The notes: generated by a model from the letters alone, not told the origin. 64,000 nucleotides of DNA from Eutrigla gurnardus (GCA_963514095.1 OY741281.1:9707819-9771818), one strand, 5' to 3'; shown: positions 11,340 to 24,140, counted from the first letter of the stretch. A program made the numbers and translations.

Positions 11340-14300
11340 TTGTTGAAGGTTTGTACTATAACAACAAACAAATTAAAATCGAACATGACACTTTGGCCTC
11401 TACTTGTTGTTATCCTTTTGTTTATTTTTGTTTTTTTATCCTTTTGTTTTTGGCACACGTGCTACATGCTTTTTCATATGGGTATGTAAATGAGAGAGAG
11501 ACAGAGTGAGAGGGTTGAATCCGTGGAGACTGAAAGATGAAGCATCACATGATGGGCACTGTAATTGCATCGGAGACAACGGAGCACATTAAAAAATCCC
11601 CCTCCCCTTCTCGCATGTTTTATTGCCTCATCCTCTCCTCTTGATGGAATTATTACCCTATTTGTCCAAAGAAAGAGGAAGCTGGCAGAAGCCATCGAGA
11701 CAACAGTCCATCCCAGAGGGTAGATGGTGCCCTGTGATACGGATGTGCCCTGACACAGTGATGGAGACCTAGAGTCATAATAGGCGGGAGAGGATTTAAA
11801 AAGTCCTCTTTTCCTGCCGTGTCCATCAACTTTCCGTCTGTGGCCGTGAAGGTACAAAGCTGGGAGGGAAGTTAGTGCCACAGCTGCACATTATTATCAC
11901 CCCCGACAAGATATTATCCTCATATATTTACAAAAAAACATTTCATTGCGCAGCTGTTGTCCCTCCCACTCACTTGCATTCATCACCGGCGTGCAGAACA
12001 AAAGGCACTTCTTCTCTGCGTGGACTTTGTGCTGCACATCATCAGGAATCGCCCTCTTTCCATCCCTCCTAATCTTTGGTATGGATCTGTGTAGGGCTTA
12101 AAGTCCATCTTTTCCAATTGGCTAATGATCTATTTTGAGCAGTTGGAAAAATATCTGTCTCAGTTAGTTCTGGTGTTGAAAAGTTTGAGAGATGGCGCTG
12201 AGGGGAGTGCAAAATCAATAAACCCATCAGAGAATGGTGACATGATATATGCCGCCTGGGCAGCCACTCCGCGAGAGCAGGGAGGACTTGGCACGGCCGT
12301 GAAAAGACGAATATACGCTACTTAAAATATCATAAACTGTGCGCAGTAAAAACAAAACTTTATCGGTAGTTGTCTTTGCCTGTCATTTATCACAAAAAAA
12401 GGACGATTTAGTGTCTTTGGGGCCTTTGAATTGGAGGCATAAACTGCGGCAAGAGAAGTTGTCTCATAACAACGGAGACATAAGTTGAAGCGGCAGCATC
12501 GGCCATGACTCTTCCCCAAGTGTCCTTGAGCAGGACACAATGAACTCCGCTATTTGTTCAGCATTATAAAGATTCTCTGGGCGCAAGAGTCAGCAATAGT
12601 TATCGCTTAAAGTTATTCTGAGGTCCAGTTGGAATCGGCTCTATTAGATGAATTTGCTGTCCCCCTGTTACCTGAATACATACGAAAATGCCATAATCCT
12701 TGATGAATATACTCACATTATAGTTGCAATTACAGCACTAAACTGAAAACATGTTCTCTATGGCAAGTTGCTGTTTTCATTCTTTTCCAATCCAGGATTT
12801 AGGGGTGTTATGGGAGCCATAGCATTGTCTGAGCATGCATGGTTAAATGAAGAAATAGATTTTGTTAATGAAAAATGCAACAGATGGTGGCTGTAAACCC
12901 AGTCCCTGCAGAGCATGAACATTTCCTGCAGAATGACGGAGAGCGGATTAAGGTCATTTTTGCCTGGTTTTTCAATTTATAAATTCATGCTTAGAGGGAA
13001 TTGGGAGAAAAAAAAATGAAGGGAACTGGCATCCTGCCTCCACACTCATTGGGAAATCCAAATGTCAATGAGCACATATTGGAAATGTGCAAAAATATTC
13101 TGAAAAAAAAAAGCAGAACGTTAAGGCAGCCATCATAACAGACAATCAGACGCAGGGGCTGACAAGAGCCACCCAGAGAGCCAATTGTCCCAGAGAAAGA
13201 CTGGTGTTTATCAGCATGAAAACAAGACTTGAGTTGATCAAAGCTACGTATTGTTTTAAAAGGTGAGAAACAAAGTAAGTCCCATTCATTCCAGTCATAT
13301 TCAATTTGTTTTCAATTACATGCCTGCACTTATTGACAGATTATCATTCAGGTTCCATCATTTTTTTTTGACAATTGGTAAAAAAAGTTGCTATTCATGT
13401 GTATTTTCTTCTCTGTCCTTGAGTCTGCCAACTCGGGCCAATCCCGTTTCAATGTCATCATTTGAAAAGAACAATCTTCCAGAAGACAATGGCCAATGTT
13501 CAGTGCACAAATTGCATTCAATTCGAACTGAATAGAAGTTGGGTCTCTGTCTCCGGTGTCGGTAAAAGGCCCTGTACTCTTTAAACCCTTTTGTCTCCCC
13601 CATCAAAACACTACAACTCCCTCACTCACGCTCGCTTGTTCGCCAAGCAGGAAGTGATCACACAGCAACGACCCCGTTAGAGCGAATTGCCGTAAAACAT
13701 GCAAACGAAGGTTTCGACCCGTGTCGGGGCGGCACACCATTAGCAGGATACCAGCGTTCGTGTTCAACTCAAAGCACCCACATGGCAACTCCCCAGCAAA
13801 TACACAAAGCCAGTGGCCATGACAGATGCCTGGGACGCCAAGCGTTAAGTGTCACATATCTGCATGTGCGTTTCGGCGGCGCTCTTAGCGCTGCGCGCGT
13901 AGGAGCATATGTCTGATGAAGGTCAGTGATTTGAAAACAAGGCACCTCGGCTGGTGCTGTGATTGCTACTGTGGCGGCTGGTGGAGCCACTCAAGCTCTT
14001 CCGTCTTTTCTTTTTTCCTTAATCCTGCAGTGATAGAATACAGCTAATGACCAGCAGATGGATGTGACAGAATAAGAATGATATAAGGAAAGGGGAAAAC
14101 CTGAGGGAAGATGAGGGGTTTAAATGAAACCAGCCTGACGAGCAGAAGAAACTCCGCTGATATCACAGAGGGGCGTTAGTTTCTTTGCCGCCCGGGGTGC
14201 GCTTGTTTATCATTTCACAAAGTGGGTGGTGGAGGGGGGGCGATCATTTAACCCCTTCCATCTGGGCTTTAACCCCAATATCCTTGCTGGTCTTAAAATT

Positions 14301-15528
14301 CCCTGCCAGCCTTGACATCGTCATTATCATCCATCATCATCATCGGCATCCTTTTATAGTTCCATGCATCTGGCGTGTACAGAACACGCCAGCAATCCGG
14401 TGTTAAACGCATAAACATTCTGCCAGAGGAAAGTTATGGCCCAGGCGTGATTTTTTTCGATCACGAGCAAGATAAATTATGCTCGGATTGGGATTGTAAT
14501 TGGGGGAAAGCCAGAGGTCTGCCTGCTGGGAATAGTAGGAACAAGATGTGACGAATGGGAGGAGTTGCTAGAGTTGAGGACGCCGGGTGGAAATGTCGCA
14601 ATAAAAAGGGAGGTTAAGGGATTAGGAGGAGAGTGAGAGTGTTGTGAAAAGTGATAGTGGGAAGGATGTTCCCCCATTGGAATTCAGGACAGGCATACGG
14701 AACACATCAGAGGGAAGGAGAAAAAAAAAAGAAAGGAGAAAAGTAGAACAATGAGCCACTGCATCCTTTTATTAGAGCCACGAATGTCTAGAAATTTAAG
14801 ACCTCCATATTTTTAGAACCCCATCAACTTGGCCTTTATATAGCTCGATAAAATAGGCCTCCGTGTTTCGAGCTTATCCCGCCATCTGAGGACTGGCTGC
14901 TTTTTGTGAACACTCGCTCTCAGGGGGGAGGACATCCAGGCAGGGAAAATGTATGGGCTGCATCGCTGAATGTTATTTAGATTGATAGAAGCTGCTCAAC
15001 CTGTCAGCATCTCAACGTGCGCATCTTTGCGAGCAAAATGATCCAGATTACCTTGGGAGCCCGATGTGAGGCTATATGAGTGAGCAAAAGAAAAAAAAAA
15101 ACAGAGCTGCTTTACTTGTTTGTGTATTTCTTTCTGCGAAGGGAAACAAGCGGGCGGGTTCATTTGCGTTACAGTTTTATCATAGCTGAGGAGCGGCGTA
15201 TCATGAAATAGAAACAAAGAGAAAGTATCTAAAGGCATCCACATATACACCCTGGCCCCCCTGTTGCCTTTCTCCCTCGGGTGTTCGTTAATCACCCTTT
15301 TAGATCTGTCAGCCTGTGGGTGGGCCCATTACCCTTCAACGCTGCCACTTTTGTTGCCAGAGACAGTGCCTCCATTCAGATCCTCGGCAGACGCATCACC
15401 CCTCGGTGTGCCTCGCACAGGCCCCACCTTATTAGAGGAACATAAGAGATAATGAATAAATAAACAAAGTGAAGTGGATTCTGGGACGTGGGAGCATAGT
15501 GACAGTTTGGAGTGTTCATTAAGACAAG
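11340..15528. other. Gene-free segment, no element identified
   Basis: Unique-looking DNA. The longest frame is 135 codons on the minus strand (11474-11881), with no domain. A short imperfect ATC array lies at about 14321-14345. Donor-like GTAAGT at 13274 lacks an upstream exon. Confidence 0.5.
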
Positions 15529-15744
15529 GTGCAGAGTATCGTGCTGCGTATGCGACACCAGGTGGCAGGTAGGGCTTCGGTGACGCCGCCGAAGACCCCT
15601 TCCTCAGCATCCACCCCCAAATTCGTAGGCCCCCCCGTCAAGCTATTAAAAGCGAGAGATCCGGAGCTCGCCGCCAAGACAGAGCAGAGCTCTTCTCAAG
15701 GGGAAGGAGAGGCACCATATGGATCCAGGTTCAAATATAACTAG
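15529..15744 (+). other. Protein-like open frame of 71 codons, coding status doubtful
   Basis: The frame has low-complexity, Pro/Ser/Thr/Lys-rich composition with the segment VTPPKTPSSASTPK, then charged residues, and ends at a TAG at 15742-15744. The GC content and use of C or G at third positions are higher than in neighbouring DNA. No polypyrimidine tract or good splice acceptor precedes it and there is no clear donor (the best is AG/GTTCAA near 15728). I do not recognise the product. It could be a lone exon, a relic, or a chance frame in GC-rich DNA. Confidence 0.15.
15555..15569 (+). promoter_or_regulatory. CTCF-like motif
   Basis: ACACCAGGTGGCAGG matches the vertebrate CTCF core (CCASYAGRKGGCRSY) at 13 of 15 positions. 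It sits at the left end of a more GC-rich patch (15540-15740). CTCF sites of this type commonly act as insulators or loop anchors; occupancy here is not known. Confidence 0.35.
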
Positions 15745-17630
15745 CCTTGAGCTGTCAGGGTTGCCAACGCTCTTTCCATGCGATCGGTTGCACCTTGTTA
15801 AGAATTGGTCTAAATGAGTGTGAGTCCGGTTCTCACATTAGACAGAATCTCAGGTGAGACATGAGTGATATAAAATGGATATTAAGTCAGGTTATCCTTT
15901 GAAATGGAACATGGTAGTTTTTTTAAGGCTAGACACCCCAGGCAAAAACATTGTTTTTTGATGCACTGGCCAATTTGGGGCTGTTTTGCTTCCATAACAT
16001 GTCTTCTGTCAGGCAGGCGGGAAAAAACCCCATCAAAAATACACATTTAGGCGTTAATTTTAATACTTGTTTTACCATTCGATAATGCTTCATTTGGGTA
16101 TTTAAATGTAAATTCTGTCTGTACTCCAGACAACTAGTAGTACAATCAGTGTAAGTAATCTACTGGGGAATTTTGAAGGTGATATCTATATTATTTTCCC
16201 TGTAGTTTTACACCATAAATCATTTAAATTCCATTTCTTTAAAGTTTTTTTTCACTAAATTCATTTTTTCTCATCCTGCGAGCCAGAAAGCTTCACTTCA
16301 GTAGTACTTACACACACCAAAATTCCCAGTTCTATTCGTATCTACATTCTGAAGGTTTTTTACTCTGGGCTCTGTTCATATATCAGTGTGATTTATACAA
16401 CATTTTATTCTGTAAACTTGCTGAATCTGTTGAGTCGGTGAAGACTGTTGACGGTATTTTTTGATTCATGGAGTGATACAAAGAGATGAAAAATCCCCTT
16501 TGACTCTGATACATTGACAAAATTCATAAAGCGAATGAACACATATTTATAAGATAATGCCTCATTTGCATATTTAAACCTGCAATTTCAGAAACGTGCA
16601 AAACAAACATATTTCCTTGATGTAAGAAATCAAACGAGGAGACGTTTTTCATGGTGGCAATATGAGTTAAATTGTTACCCTATTCGCTTGGAGTTCAAGG
16701 AGGATTATACTGAATCTCTTACCGCCCAAGAGTCCATGGAGTTTTAGGGCGAATTGTTTATATATGGTCTTTAACCATCCGCATGATGTGTGATTGTTAT
16801 TACCTGGAATTAGGCAGTTGCTCATGAGTTGCGGGTTTGTAAATCAGAGTAAACACTGAACTCACCTATTAACTTAATTGACCAATTCCGCAAATGGCCA
16901 ATAAATAATATGTTACTGCCAATTAGGCTGTATCATGTAGGGTGATTGTGGCAGAAGCCATCTGTTCCATCTAAAGGTGTCTGACCTTGGTTTGTAAAGG
17001 TTGTATTTTTAAAACCTTGTCGGGTTGTTACGAGCCCGTCTACAGACACACGCTGCTTTCTTTCATATTTAACTAGCTCGCTTGATATTCCTGAGAACTT
17101 AAACAGCGATGTGCAAATGCATGATGTTCCCGTTGTTTTTCTAATTGTCTTAACCAACACTGTCTGGCATTCTGATGAGACAATTTGGATACATTAATGG
17201 GAATAAAATAGGCTCTGAACACGGTGTTTTGGAAACACAACTCACTTTGAATTAGTCGTTCCAAAGTTAAGTCTTATGAAGTTGTGACAGCTCTTGAATC
17301 TGTCTCACCTCTGGAATACAAATGTGCTGTAAACATTGTACTGTAATGGCACATCCTATTTTGATGAGTGCATTTTAACTTACCTGTCATGTTTGGTCAG
17401 AAACACTTCATGCGAACATGGCATAACATGATTTTAGTGCTTAAATTTAGAATGTAATTAAAATATTCAGTCAGAACCGCAGCCTCTTTGTTGTGACCAT
17501 AGCAACTAAAGTGACACAGTCTTTTGTCCCGGAAGTTTTTTTTTTTTTTAAATCCATCACTATGCTCATGCTGTTTCAGGAGACAGCTATAATGACTTTA
17601 TGAGTCTCATCCTCACATTTCTACATTTCT
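15745..17630. other. Gene-free segment, no element identified
   Basis: Strongly AT-rich, especially 15900-16700. Two short minus-strand frames near 16933-17264 are unremarkable. Confidence 0.55.
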
Positions 17631-17705
17631 TTGCATTAGCTCAGCTGGCAAAGTGGAAGTTTGCAACATGAGAGACTGCGGTCTTAATCCCGAGCGAGCC
17701 GTTCT
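17631..17705 (+). repeat. tRNA-like fragment (tRNA pseudogene or SINE head)
   Basis: TAGCTCAGCTGG at 17637-17648 is an exact Pol III A box as found in many tRNAs. GGTCTTAATCC at 17680-17690 is a B box with three substitutions from GGTTCGAATCC. The 31-base gap between the boxes is normal for a tRNA gene. The B-box changes and lack of a clean acceptor stem make a functional tRNA unlikely. I see no body or tail that would define a full SINE. Confidence 0.5.
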
Positions 17706-19211
17706 AACACCAGACCGGTTGCAGTTTATCATGAATTATGTGCTTGTTTACAGGCAGTTTGAGATTAACTCCAGTCAACAGTCGCAACTGCTTCAGTGTT
17801 GATGTCTCCGAAGTCACTAAACGAGTTACAAAAAAAATCAAAAAAATCCTGCCAATCAGGCAAATTTGCTGCTTTTTGAAGGAGATTAGAGGAGCTGCTG
17901 TCATTGGCCTCTGAGAACATATAGTGCTTTTCAAATGTGTTCAATTATTAATCTTCCTCGTGCAGGACATCAAACACTAACTCTGGGTCATGATTTCTAC
18001 TGGAAAAAGTGGATGCAAAGCAAACTGTTAATGCTGCAGTCAGGTTGTCCATTTGACATAATCACCACGTAACCCCAGCGATGAGATTCCAGCACTTACA
18101 AACCCACAACACTCACTCCCAGCATGAATCGCAAAGTGATGTGATGGTGTTAAAAGCAGCCCCGCTGTTGTCAATTTGAATACAAGGAAATGTGCGATGA
18201 CGCATCGCAGAAGAGGCCGAGTACGTGGAGCGAGGGAAATGTAGGGGAACAGGTGAGCGGAGGGAGGTCACACTTAGTGAACAGATAAATAAAGTGAGGA
18301 AATCTCACATGCACTTTGCAGAGGGGAAAAAACAAACAAACAGCTGGAGCCGTTAATTCTGTAGATTAATTAAAAACAGCTCTGCCTTCTTGTAGATATG
18401 AATTCAGACGAGACGCATGGGTTATGAGTGATGACTTCTCTCAAACATGCTCTCAAATTAAGATTTAAACTTGCTGTTCAATACATTTTAAAAAATCCCA
18501 TTTTCTCTATTCCTTGGATAATATAATGAAGCTTTTTCTTTTCTTTTTTCTTCTTCTTCTATATGCTAAAACCACAACTCAAACCTGTCCATCACCCCTC
18601 CTTTGTCCAAGCACTCTAAACCATTTTGTGCACTCTCCACGCAACCACACACTACTCCCGTTCATACTTAATATCTTGAGTGGAGGTACATTATTTTTTT
18701 TTATTGTGACTTAAGGTTATCAAAGGGAGAAACAACAAACATGCTTTTTCTTCGGTAATAGTCGTCTCTATCGCCAAAGAAAGCTCTTAGGGTGGAAAAG
18801 GCGCAGACCTCGCGGTAATACTTTTGAATTGCTTTTGATTGGTTGCATGACTAATGGAGAGAGACAACACCTTGCCAGGTGAAATCACGCAACCCCAAAA
18901 GAGATTTCCACTCACGTTGCCCAGGGGTCACCTGTCCAGTCCTTTGACAACAGCATTTGATCAAAAAAGAGAAAAACACACAAAATTGTAATGCGCGGTG
19001 CTGCGGGGTTGCAGAGGAGTAATGTGGGATTTGATGTGAACAGACAAGACATCATATACCGCGCGTGTTCTATCAAATAATCTTCGGTGCTGTACATGTA
19101 GACTTAGAGGAGTATTATGCAAATTCTTGAAACACTGCGATATGGTACTTTGAAATCAAGAGTCAGGGTCAATGCTGGACTTGTTATGTATACATAAATT
19201 TCATGCATCAG
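17706..19211. other. Gene-free segment, no element identified
   Basis: AT-rich. A T-rich pyrimidine tract lies at 18535-18560. No frames above 80 codons and no element ends recognised. Confidence 0.55.
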
Positions 19212-19398
19212 GAGGTATGAGAGACGAGGGTTTCAAAGACGATGCGCGCAGCGCTAAGTGGTCTAATGAGGAGCTCTGCACATTCTTCCACAGAACCACT
19301 TTAGTTCAGGCCTGTCGGTACATCTCACATTATCGCAGACCACCTGAAACCTCGGGATGTTCTTCGGACAATAAAGCGAGTCGCGTGCTTTTCACGAG
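19212..19398 (+). other. Weak exon candidate (187 bp)
   Basis: An open segment bounded by CAG at 19209-19211 and a reasonable donor, CACGAG/GTGAGA, at 19398/19399. The frame gives a charged, mixed-composition stretch (for example FKDDARSAKWSNEEL) that I do not recognise. The upstream tract is a poor polypyrimidine run and no neighbouring exon is apparent. The patch is more GC-rich than its surroundings, so a conserved noncoding element is an equally good reading. Confidence 0.12.
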
Positions 19399-21540
19399 GT
19401 GAGATATTGCCGATGATGGGAGTCACAGAAACATACCGGAGAGGCTGCATCGAAGTGCACTCTTTTTTTATAACCCTATTACCCCACCACTCGTCGCTCT
19501 GTGACTCTCCCATGCACTGGCAATTATTGGAAGAGCCACAGGGAGAAGACATGGTGGACAAGACAAGTGAAAAACTCAACAGTCTTCACTTTAATTCTGT
19601 TAGGTTAGGAAGTAGTATCATGGTATAATGTGTAACTTTCCACAAGGCATCATTCAGTATAGAGTGCTTCTGTTGTTTCCTTTCAGACTAAAGCAACTCG
19701 GCCGGGATCAACTTGACCTTTAAAACAATAAATACATCAAGGCGACTGAACAGTGAATATGAGAGCTCTGGCCTTAAAAAAAACGTTTGAAAGTCGTCCA
19801 CAAATACCACAAATTACAGTTGTTCAGAACACACTTAATTGCATTTCTGACACATGTGGCGTCTCAAATTGTATCGATTGCCATTCAGATTTGCAGAAAG
19901 AACATTCTACCAGAGAGCAAGAACATTACTTCAGGGCGTGCCCTCTCAGACTGTGATCAACGTCACTACTTCTGCCATCTGCTTTCTTGCAAATCAGCAG
20001 TCTGATCAACTTTGTAAAAGTTGAATTTGTATTTTTACCTGTAAACCAAAGGAATAAGTCTACTGGCAAACAACAGCGTGCAAAGTTGTAACTTTCTGTT
20101 ATTAGGACAGAAAGTGCCACAAAAGTACCATGGCCAGTTGCTATCTCACTGAAATTGCGAGGAACATATTGTCTTTGTTGAGATTCATTTTCTGCTGCAC
20201 AATTGCATTTTTGAGCTGCCTGGGATATCCGAAAAGTTTGCCACACACTTGAGCTGGTGGAAATTGCATAGTTCTGGGGTTTGATGGTTAATTGGGGTTG
20301 GCCAGTGTACTCAAAGTGCTCCCAAAAGGTGGTCCAGGTGGGATAAAGTAGTTCCAATCTTTAGGAAATTTAGTGGGGTAAATTTTTGCTCTTATCTTGA
20401 CAGAACTTTTTTTTTTTGTTTTGCATTTTTGACTACCTGAAGTAAAACCTACGTATCTTGGTGCAAACATCAAACGCTGCAAATGTGAGAATATACACTG
20501 ACTGGGTTCATGTCATTCGACATGACAAAGGAACTGATTTGAATCTACATTGTCCAATCTGCCCTAATTGTCACATGCTGGATTAGAGTCCAGGCTTGAA
20601 CACACCTACGTGCCCATTGTGTGTTATAGTCATCAGCCACTCTACTCACCCGGCTACTCACACTCAATTCAAGGAATTTATTCAGGCCAAGGCCCATTCA
20701 CAACAGTAACTGTAGCTTTTATCAAGTGACTATACAGTGAGTAACCAGTGTGTTATACTTAACAATCAGGCTTGGTAGTTTGTTGTAAACCTTCTCTTCC
20801 TACTTGGTTTTTATTTCATACAAAAAATAACAGTTTTTTTTGTGACAGAAATTAAGCCAGTTCATATCTTAACCCTGAATTTTAAAGGTATATCAGTATT
20901 TCAAGGTCAGTACATTGACTGTTTTAGTTTTAAATTATGAATTAGTGATATTGGGCTTTATGAAATAAATAAAACTGAATTCTATTTTGCAACCATTTTA
21001 AATGTATGAACACTGGATAAAATAAAGTTCTCCATAACACTGCGTTTACTTTTGGGTGGTTTATGTTTTAACATTCTTAGGTATGAAGCAACGGCATTTG
21101 TTTGAGTCTGCGATCTGGAAACTCTGTCAAGTCAGTCATAACAGTATACAATTCATGAAAGGATGAGATTGGTTGATGCTAAACAGGTATTAGAGCTACT
21201 AAATGAAATTTGTGATGGTAAATCTGAGGATCAGGCCTGTGTATTTTTTTTAAAGAGCAATTAAAGAGCAATCTCTGAACTTTTCAGGAAGACGCTGCTC
21301 TCTCCCCAGTGCATTTACAGCACTTTTCTGCAAGAAAAAAATACACATTTTTATCTTATGAAATGTTTTTTCTTTCAACATTCAAAAAATGTTGTTTGCT
21401 CTACAGCTTGCCATGTAGGGAAATGTTGCACCTGTATTAGTATGCATTCATTTGAAAACCTCAACATTACCTTCAAATGCAAAAAAAATAAAAAAAAAGA
21501 CATTGAGTACAGCTCTTTGTTGGAAAGTGTATTGTTAAAA
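19399..21540. other. Gene-free segment, no element identified
   Basis: Unique-looking. The minus-strand 143-codon frame at 19926-20357 has no domain. Long AT-rich stretch at 20740-21540. Confidence 0.5.
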
Positions 21541-22160
21541 TAATACAAATTATAATAAACATTATTTATGAAGCGCTTTTCAAAATAAAGTTATAAAGTG
21601 CTTAATTGACAAGATTTCTTAAAAAAATCAAAACACAAACATCAGTGTAATATAATTAATACAATGATTTTTTTATACACATTTTTTAAATACGTTTTTA
21701 GAAGTGATTTAAAAAATGTCACTGTCAGCCTCAGACCCTCAGGAACTTCCAGGGCCATTGTTCGCACAATCCTGGGCCCTTGGGTCTGAGGATCTAAGGC
21801 AGGGTCCCAGCTCATATGGGACCAGCAGTTCAGCACTGTAGCTAGGGGCTGAGCCATGAGGTGCTTTGAAGGTGATCAGTAAAATCTTAAAAATCAATTC
21901 TAAAATTTACTGGTAACCAGCAACGGGAGGCTAAAACAGGACTGATAGGATCTTGTCTTCTAGCATTTGTTAAAAGCCGAGCTGCATCTTGTACCAGCTG
22001 GAGGCATGAGATAGCTTTTTGGCTCAACAAGCTATCTCAACAATGATTTACAATAATCCAAACGAGATAAAAGTGTGGATGACCTTGAGGTCGAGATCAG
22101 GCCGAGAGAGATAATACCTGATATTTCAGATGCTCCTTAATTGATGAAAACATGTCTAAA
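21541..22160 (-). mobile_element. Decayed L2-like LINE 3' end (reverse-transcriptase C-terminus)
   Basis: Read on the minus strand from about 22080 down, translation in mixed frames gives typical L2-clade RT C-terminal blocks. There is an LDYC-like start, a block like ISCLQLVQDAARLLT, then a PISPVLASRCWLPVNFRI-like block (the usual LHWLPV region), then a remnant of the APSYxxELLxPYExGxxLRSS motif around 21780-21850 and an F-KSLLKTYLK-like stretch near 21700. Frameshifts and stops break it. The 3' end (21541-21600) has the AGCGCTTTTCA-type sequence and AT-rich tail common to teleost L2 families. It is 5'-truncated and inactive. Confidence 0.7.
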
Positions 22161-22677
22161 AATCATTTTTGTAATTTCACAATCACACTCGACCGTTAAA
22201 CAAAGACATTTTAGGACTTGATATTCCTTTGTGTAGACAATGCCTAAATATGATGACAGAGTACACTCGTAGATAAAATATATTAGCATCGGCGATTTTA
22301 GGTGTAAACCACCTCAGCTCAGCACTGCAAGACAAGACCAATTAAAATGTGTCACTCTACCCACTCTCCCTGTTTTCCCTCACCCATGCTGTGTGCCTGG
22401 TGGAGTCACTAATTCAAATCAAATCTGAAAGTTGCACAGAGAGAGGGAGAGATAATGACAATATGTTTGCAGTGGGAAGCATATGAATCTGTGTGCTAAC
22501 ATAATTATTTGCATGCTTTTTGTTTAGGTAGAGGTTGCCTGCTGTTCTGGGCCAGATGTCCGTCATCAGCTGCCAAACTCCTTGAATGCATTAATGCAAA
22601 TATTGTCTTGATTGGAAAATTTGCAAAAGTAGACATGATGCCTCTATCCGAACACATCACGTGAAGCTCATATCTTT
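22161..22677. other. Gene-free segment, octamer motif only
   Basis: ATTTGCAT, a perfect POU-type octamer in reverse orientation, lies at 22507-22514. Otherwise no element. Confidence 0.5.
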
Positions 22678-22863
22678 GTGTGCACCAGCAACAGCTGGGG
22701 TGGGAGGCTATACGTTTTGGGATTGTCCTCCTGTCCGTCTGTGTATTCAAAGGTCTGTCTGGTCCATTCATGTGAATGCAATATCTGAATGACTGTAGGG
22801 AATGTCAGATTTTGCACAAATGTCCACCTAAACGTTGTCATTTCAGGGTCAGAGGTCACCGTG
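22678..22863 (+). repeat. Teleost interspersed repeat, fragment 1
   Basis: The text around CACCAGCAACAGCTG (about 22683) and CATGTGAATGCAATATCT (about 22769), followed by GCACAAATGTCCAC (about 22813), matches a high-copy repeat I remember from many fish loci (consensus-like words: ATTCATGTGAACGCGATATCT, GCACAAACGTCCAC). I do not assign a family name. No coding capacity. Confidence 0.5.
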
Positions 22864-22866
22864 CTA

Positions 22867-22889
22867 CCTGATGGTTTTTGGCCATCAGG
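22867..22889. repeat. Small perfect hairpin at the junction of two repeats
   Basis: CCTGATGG (22867-22874) and CCATCAGG (22882-22889) are perfect inverted copies around a 7-base loop, exactly between the two interspersed repeats. Confidence 0.7.
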
Positions 22890-22899
22890 CAGCAACCTC

Positions 22900-23180
22900 C
22901 AGTTCTGAAAAGTGAAGCCAAAGTGAAGTGCTTGAAACCTGCATTCTCTGTACTGGCCATCAGGGGGAGACTGCAAAAAGAAAGTCCGTGAGAAAATAAC
23001 CCTTCTTGATGTATTACCTCAGTAAACATTGTAAACATGAGTTTATGGTCTCAATCGCTAGTTTCAATTCTTCTTCAACACAGCATGATGTTCATTTAGT
23101 AAATTATGGCCCCATTTAGAGTCAAATGGACCATAAAGCAGGGTATGCTTTAGGGCGGGGCTACTTTGCAATTAACATTA
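22900..23180 (+). repeat. Teleost interspersed repeat, fragment 2
   Basis: Words such as AGTGAAGCCAAAGTGAAG (22912 on), TACTGGCCATCAGGGGG (22951 on), CTCAGTAAACATTGTAAAC and TTTAGGGCGGGGCTAC match a common percomorph repeat I remember. The CCATCAGGGGGAGAC segment (22957-22971) matches the CTCF core at 12 of 15 positions. The element is noncoding. Confidence 0.55.
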
Positions 23181-24140
23181 TCAGTGCAATAAGCTACTAA
23201 GATTGCACTTAGCTCTAAAGTTTACCTTGAATTATGGAAGCTAACTTTGTTAACAGCTTCACACCAGAAGCCAGATGGAGTCAGATACATTAAGGTTGCT
23301 GCTCGCGGTGCCGATCTGATTCTTGAAAAGATTAGCTCACAACCTCCTCTAGCTCTGTGCTGAGCCGAAGTTGCAGATTGATTGATGGATGTAATTCATG
23401 ATAGCCTACTGTTGTTTGAAATTGGTTGGTACTGGCTGATGTAGGCATGCGTCATCATTTGTTTTCCAGGAAAAAAATAATATTGGATTTTGATATAAAA
23501 CTACAGAAATAAATGATATACTGTTAAATAGGTGAACAATATGACCTATTGATGATGGAATTGAGGCACAATCTTGACTTTTAATCTGTTATGGCAAATA
23601 TAGTCGTATTTTGCTTCACAATATACTTAAAAGGACCAGAGTCCAGTTTGCTTTCAGCTGTGCCTCTTTCTGTAGAAGATCACCAACCGACAGCCAAACT
23701 TAATTCCGACAAATCCACAGGATATCAATCAGGTGAGATGAGACACTCGTTTCATCTGTATCCTTTTGTGATCTCAACTGATAAGATGGAGTGTATTATT
23801 TATTTTATTTTTTTAATCTTTATTTCTTAAATCTTGGTCTGTGAAGCTTCAGCTGTGGCAAAGGAAAGGTATGGCTGAGGGTGTATCAGGGTCAAAGTCA
23901 TCTACATGTGTCACAGAACTGTGACATTTAGAATCCACTCAACTGCAACCACAAAGGAAACCGAGAACAGCATAAAAACACACGGCGTTCGCCTCTGGGG
24001 GGTTTCTGCTTCCTGTGCCATGTCTCCTGCTCACCTTGGACACTGGGTCAGTGTCAGCTGTCAGTGTCAGGTTGAGAGCAGGAATGCTAATGGGCCCATA
24101 CCACATTGCATCCCCTCTCCCTCTCCTTTTTCTCTCTGCG
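23181..24140. other. Gene-free segment, no element identified
   Basis: Composition shifts from AT-rich to mixed around 23900-24120. Frames of 79 and 95 codons are without domains. Confidence 0.5.

Noticed and set aside
17631..17705. Functional tRNA gene
   Set aside because: Three substitutions in the B box and no clear acceptor stem; kept as a tRNA-like fragment.
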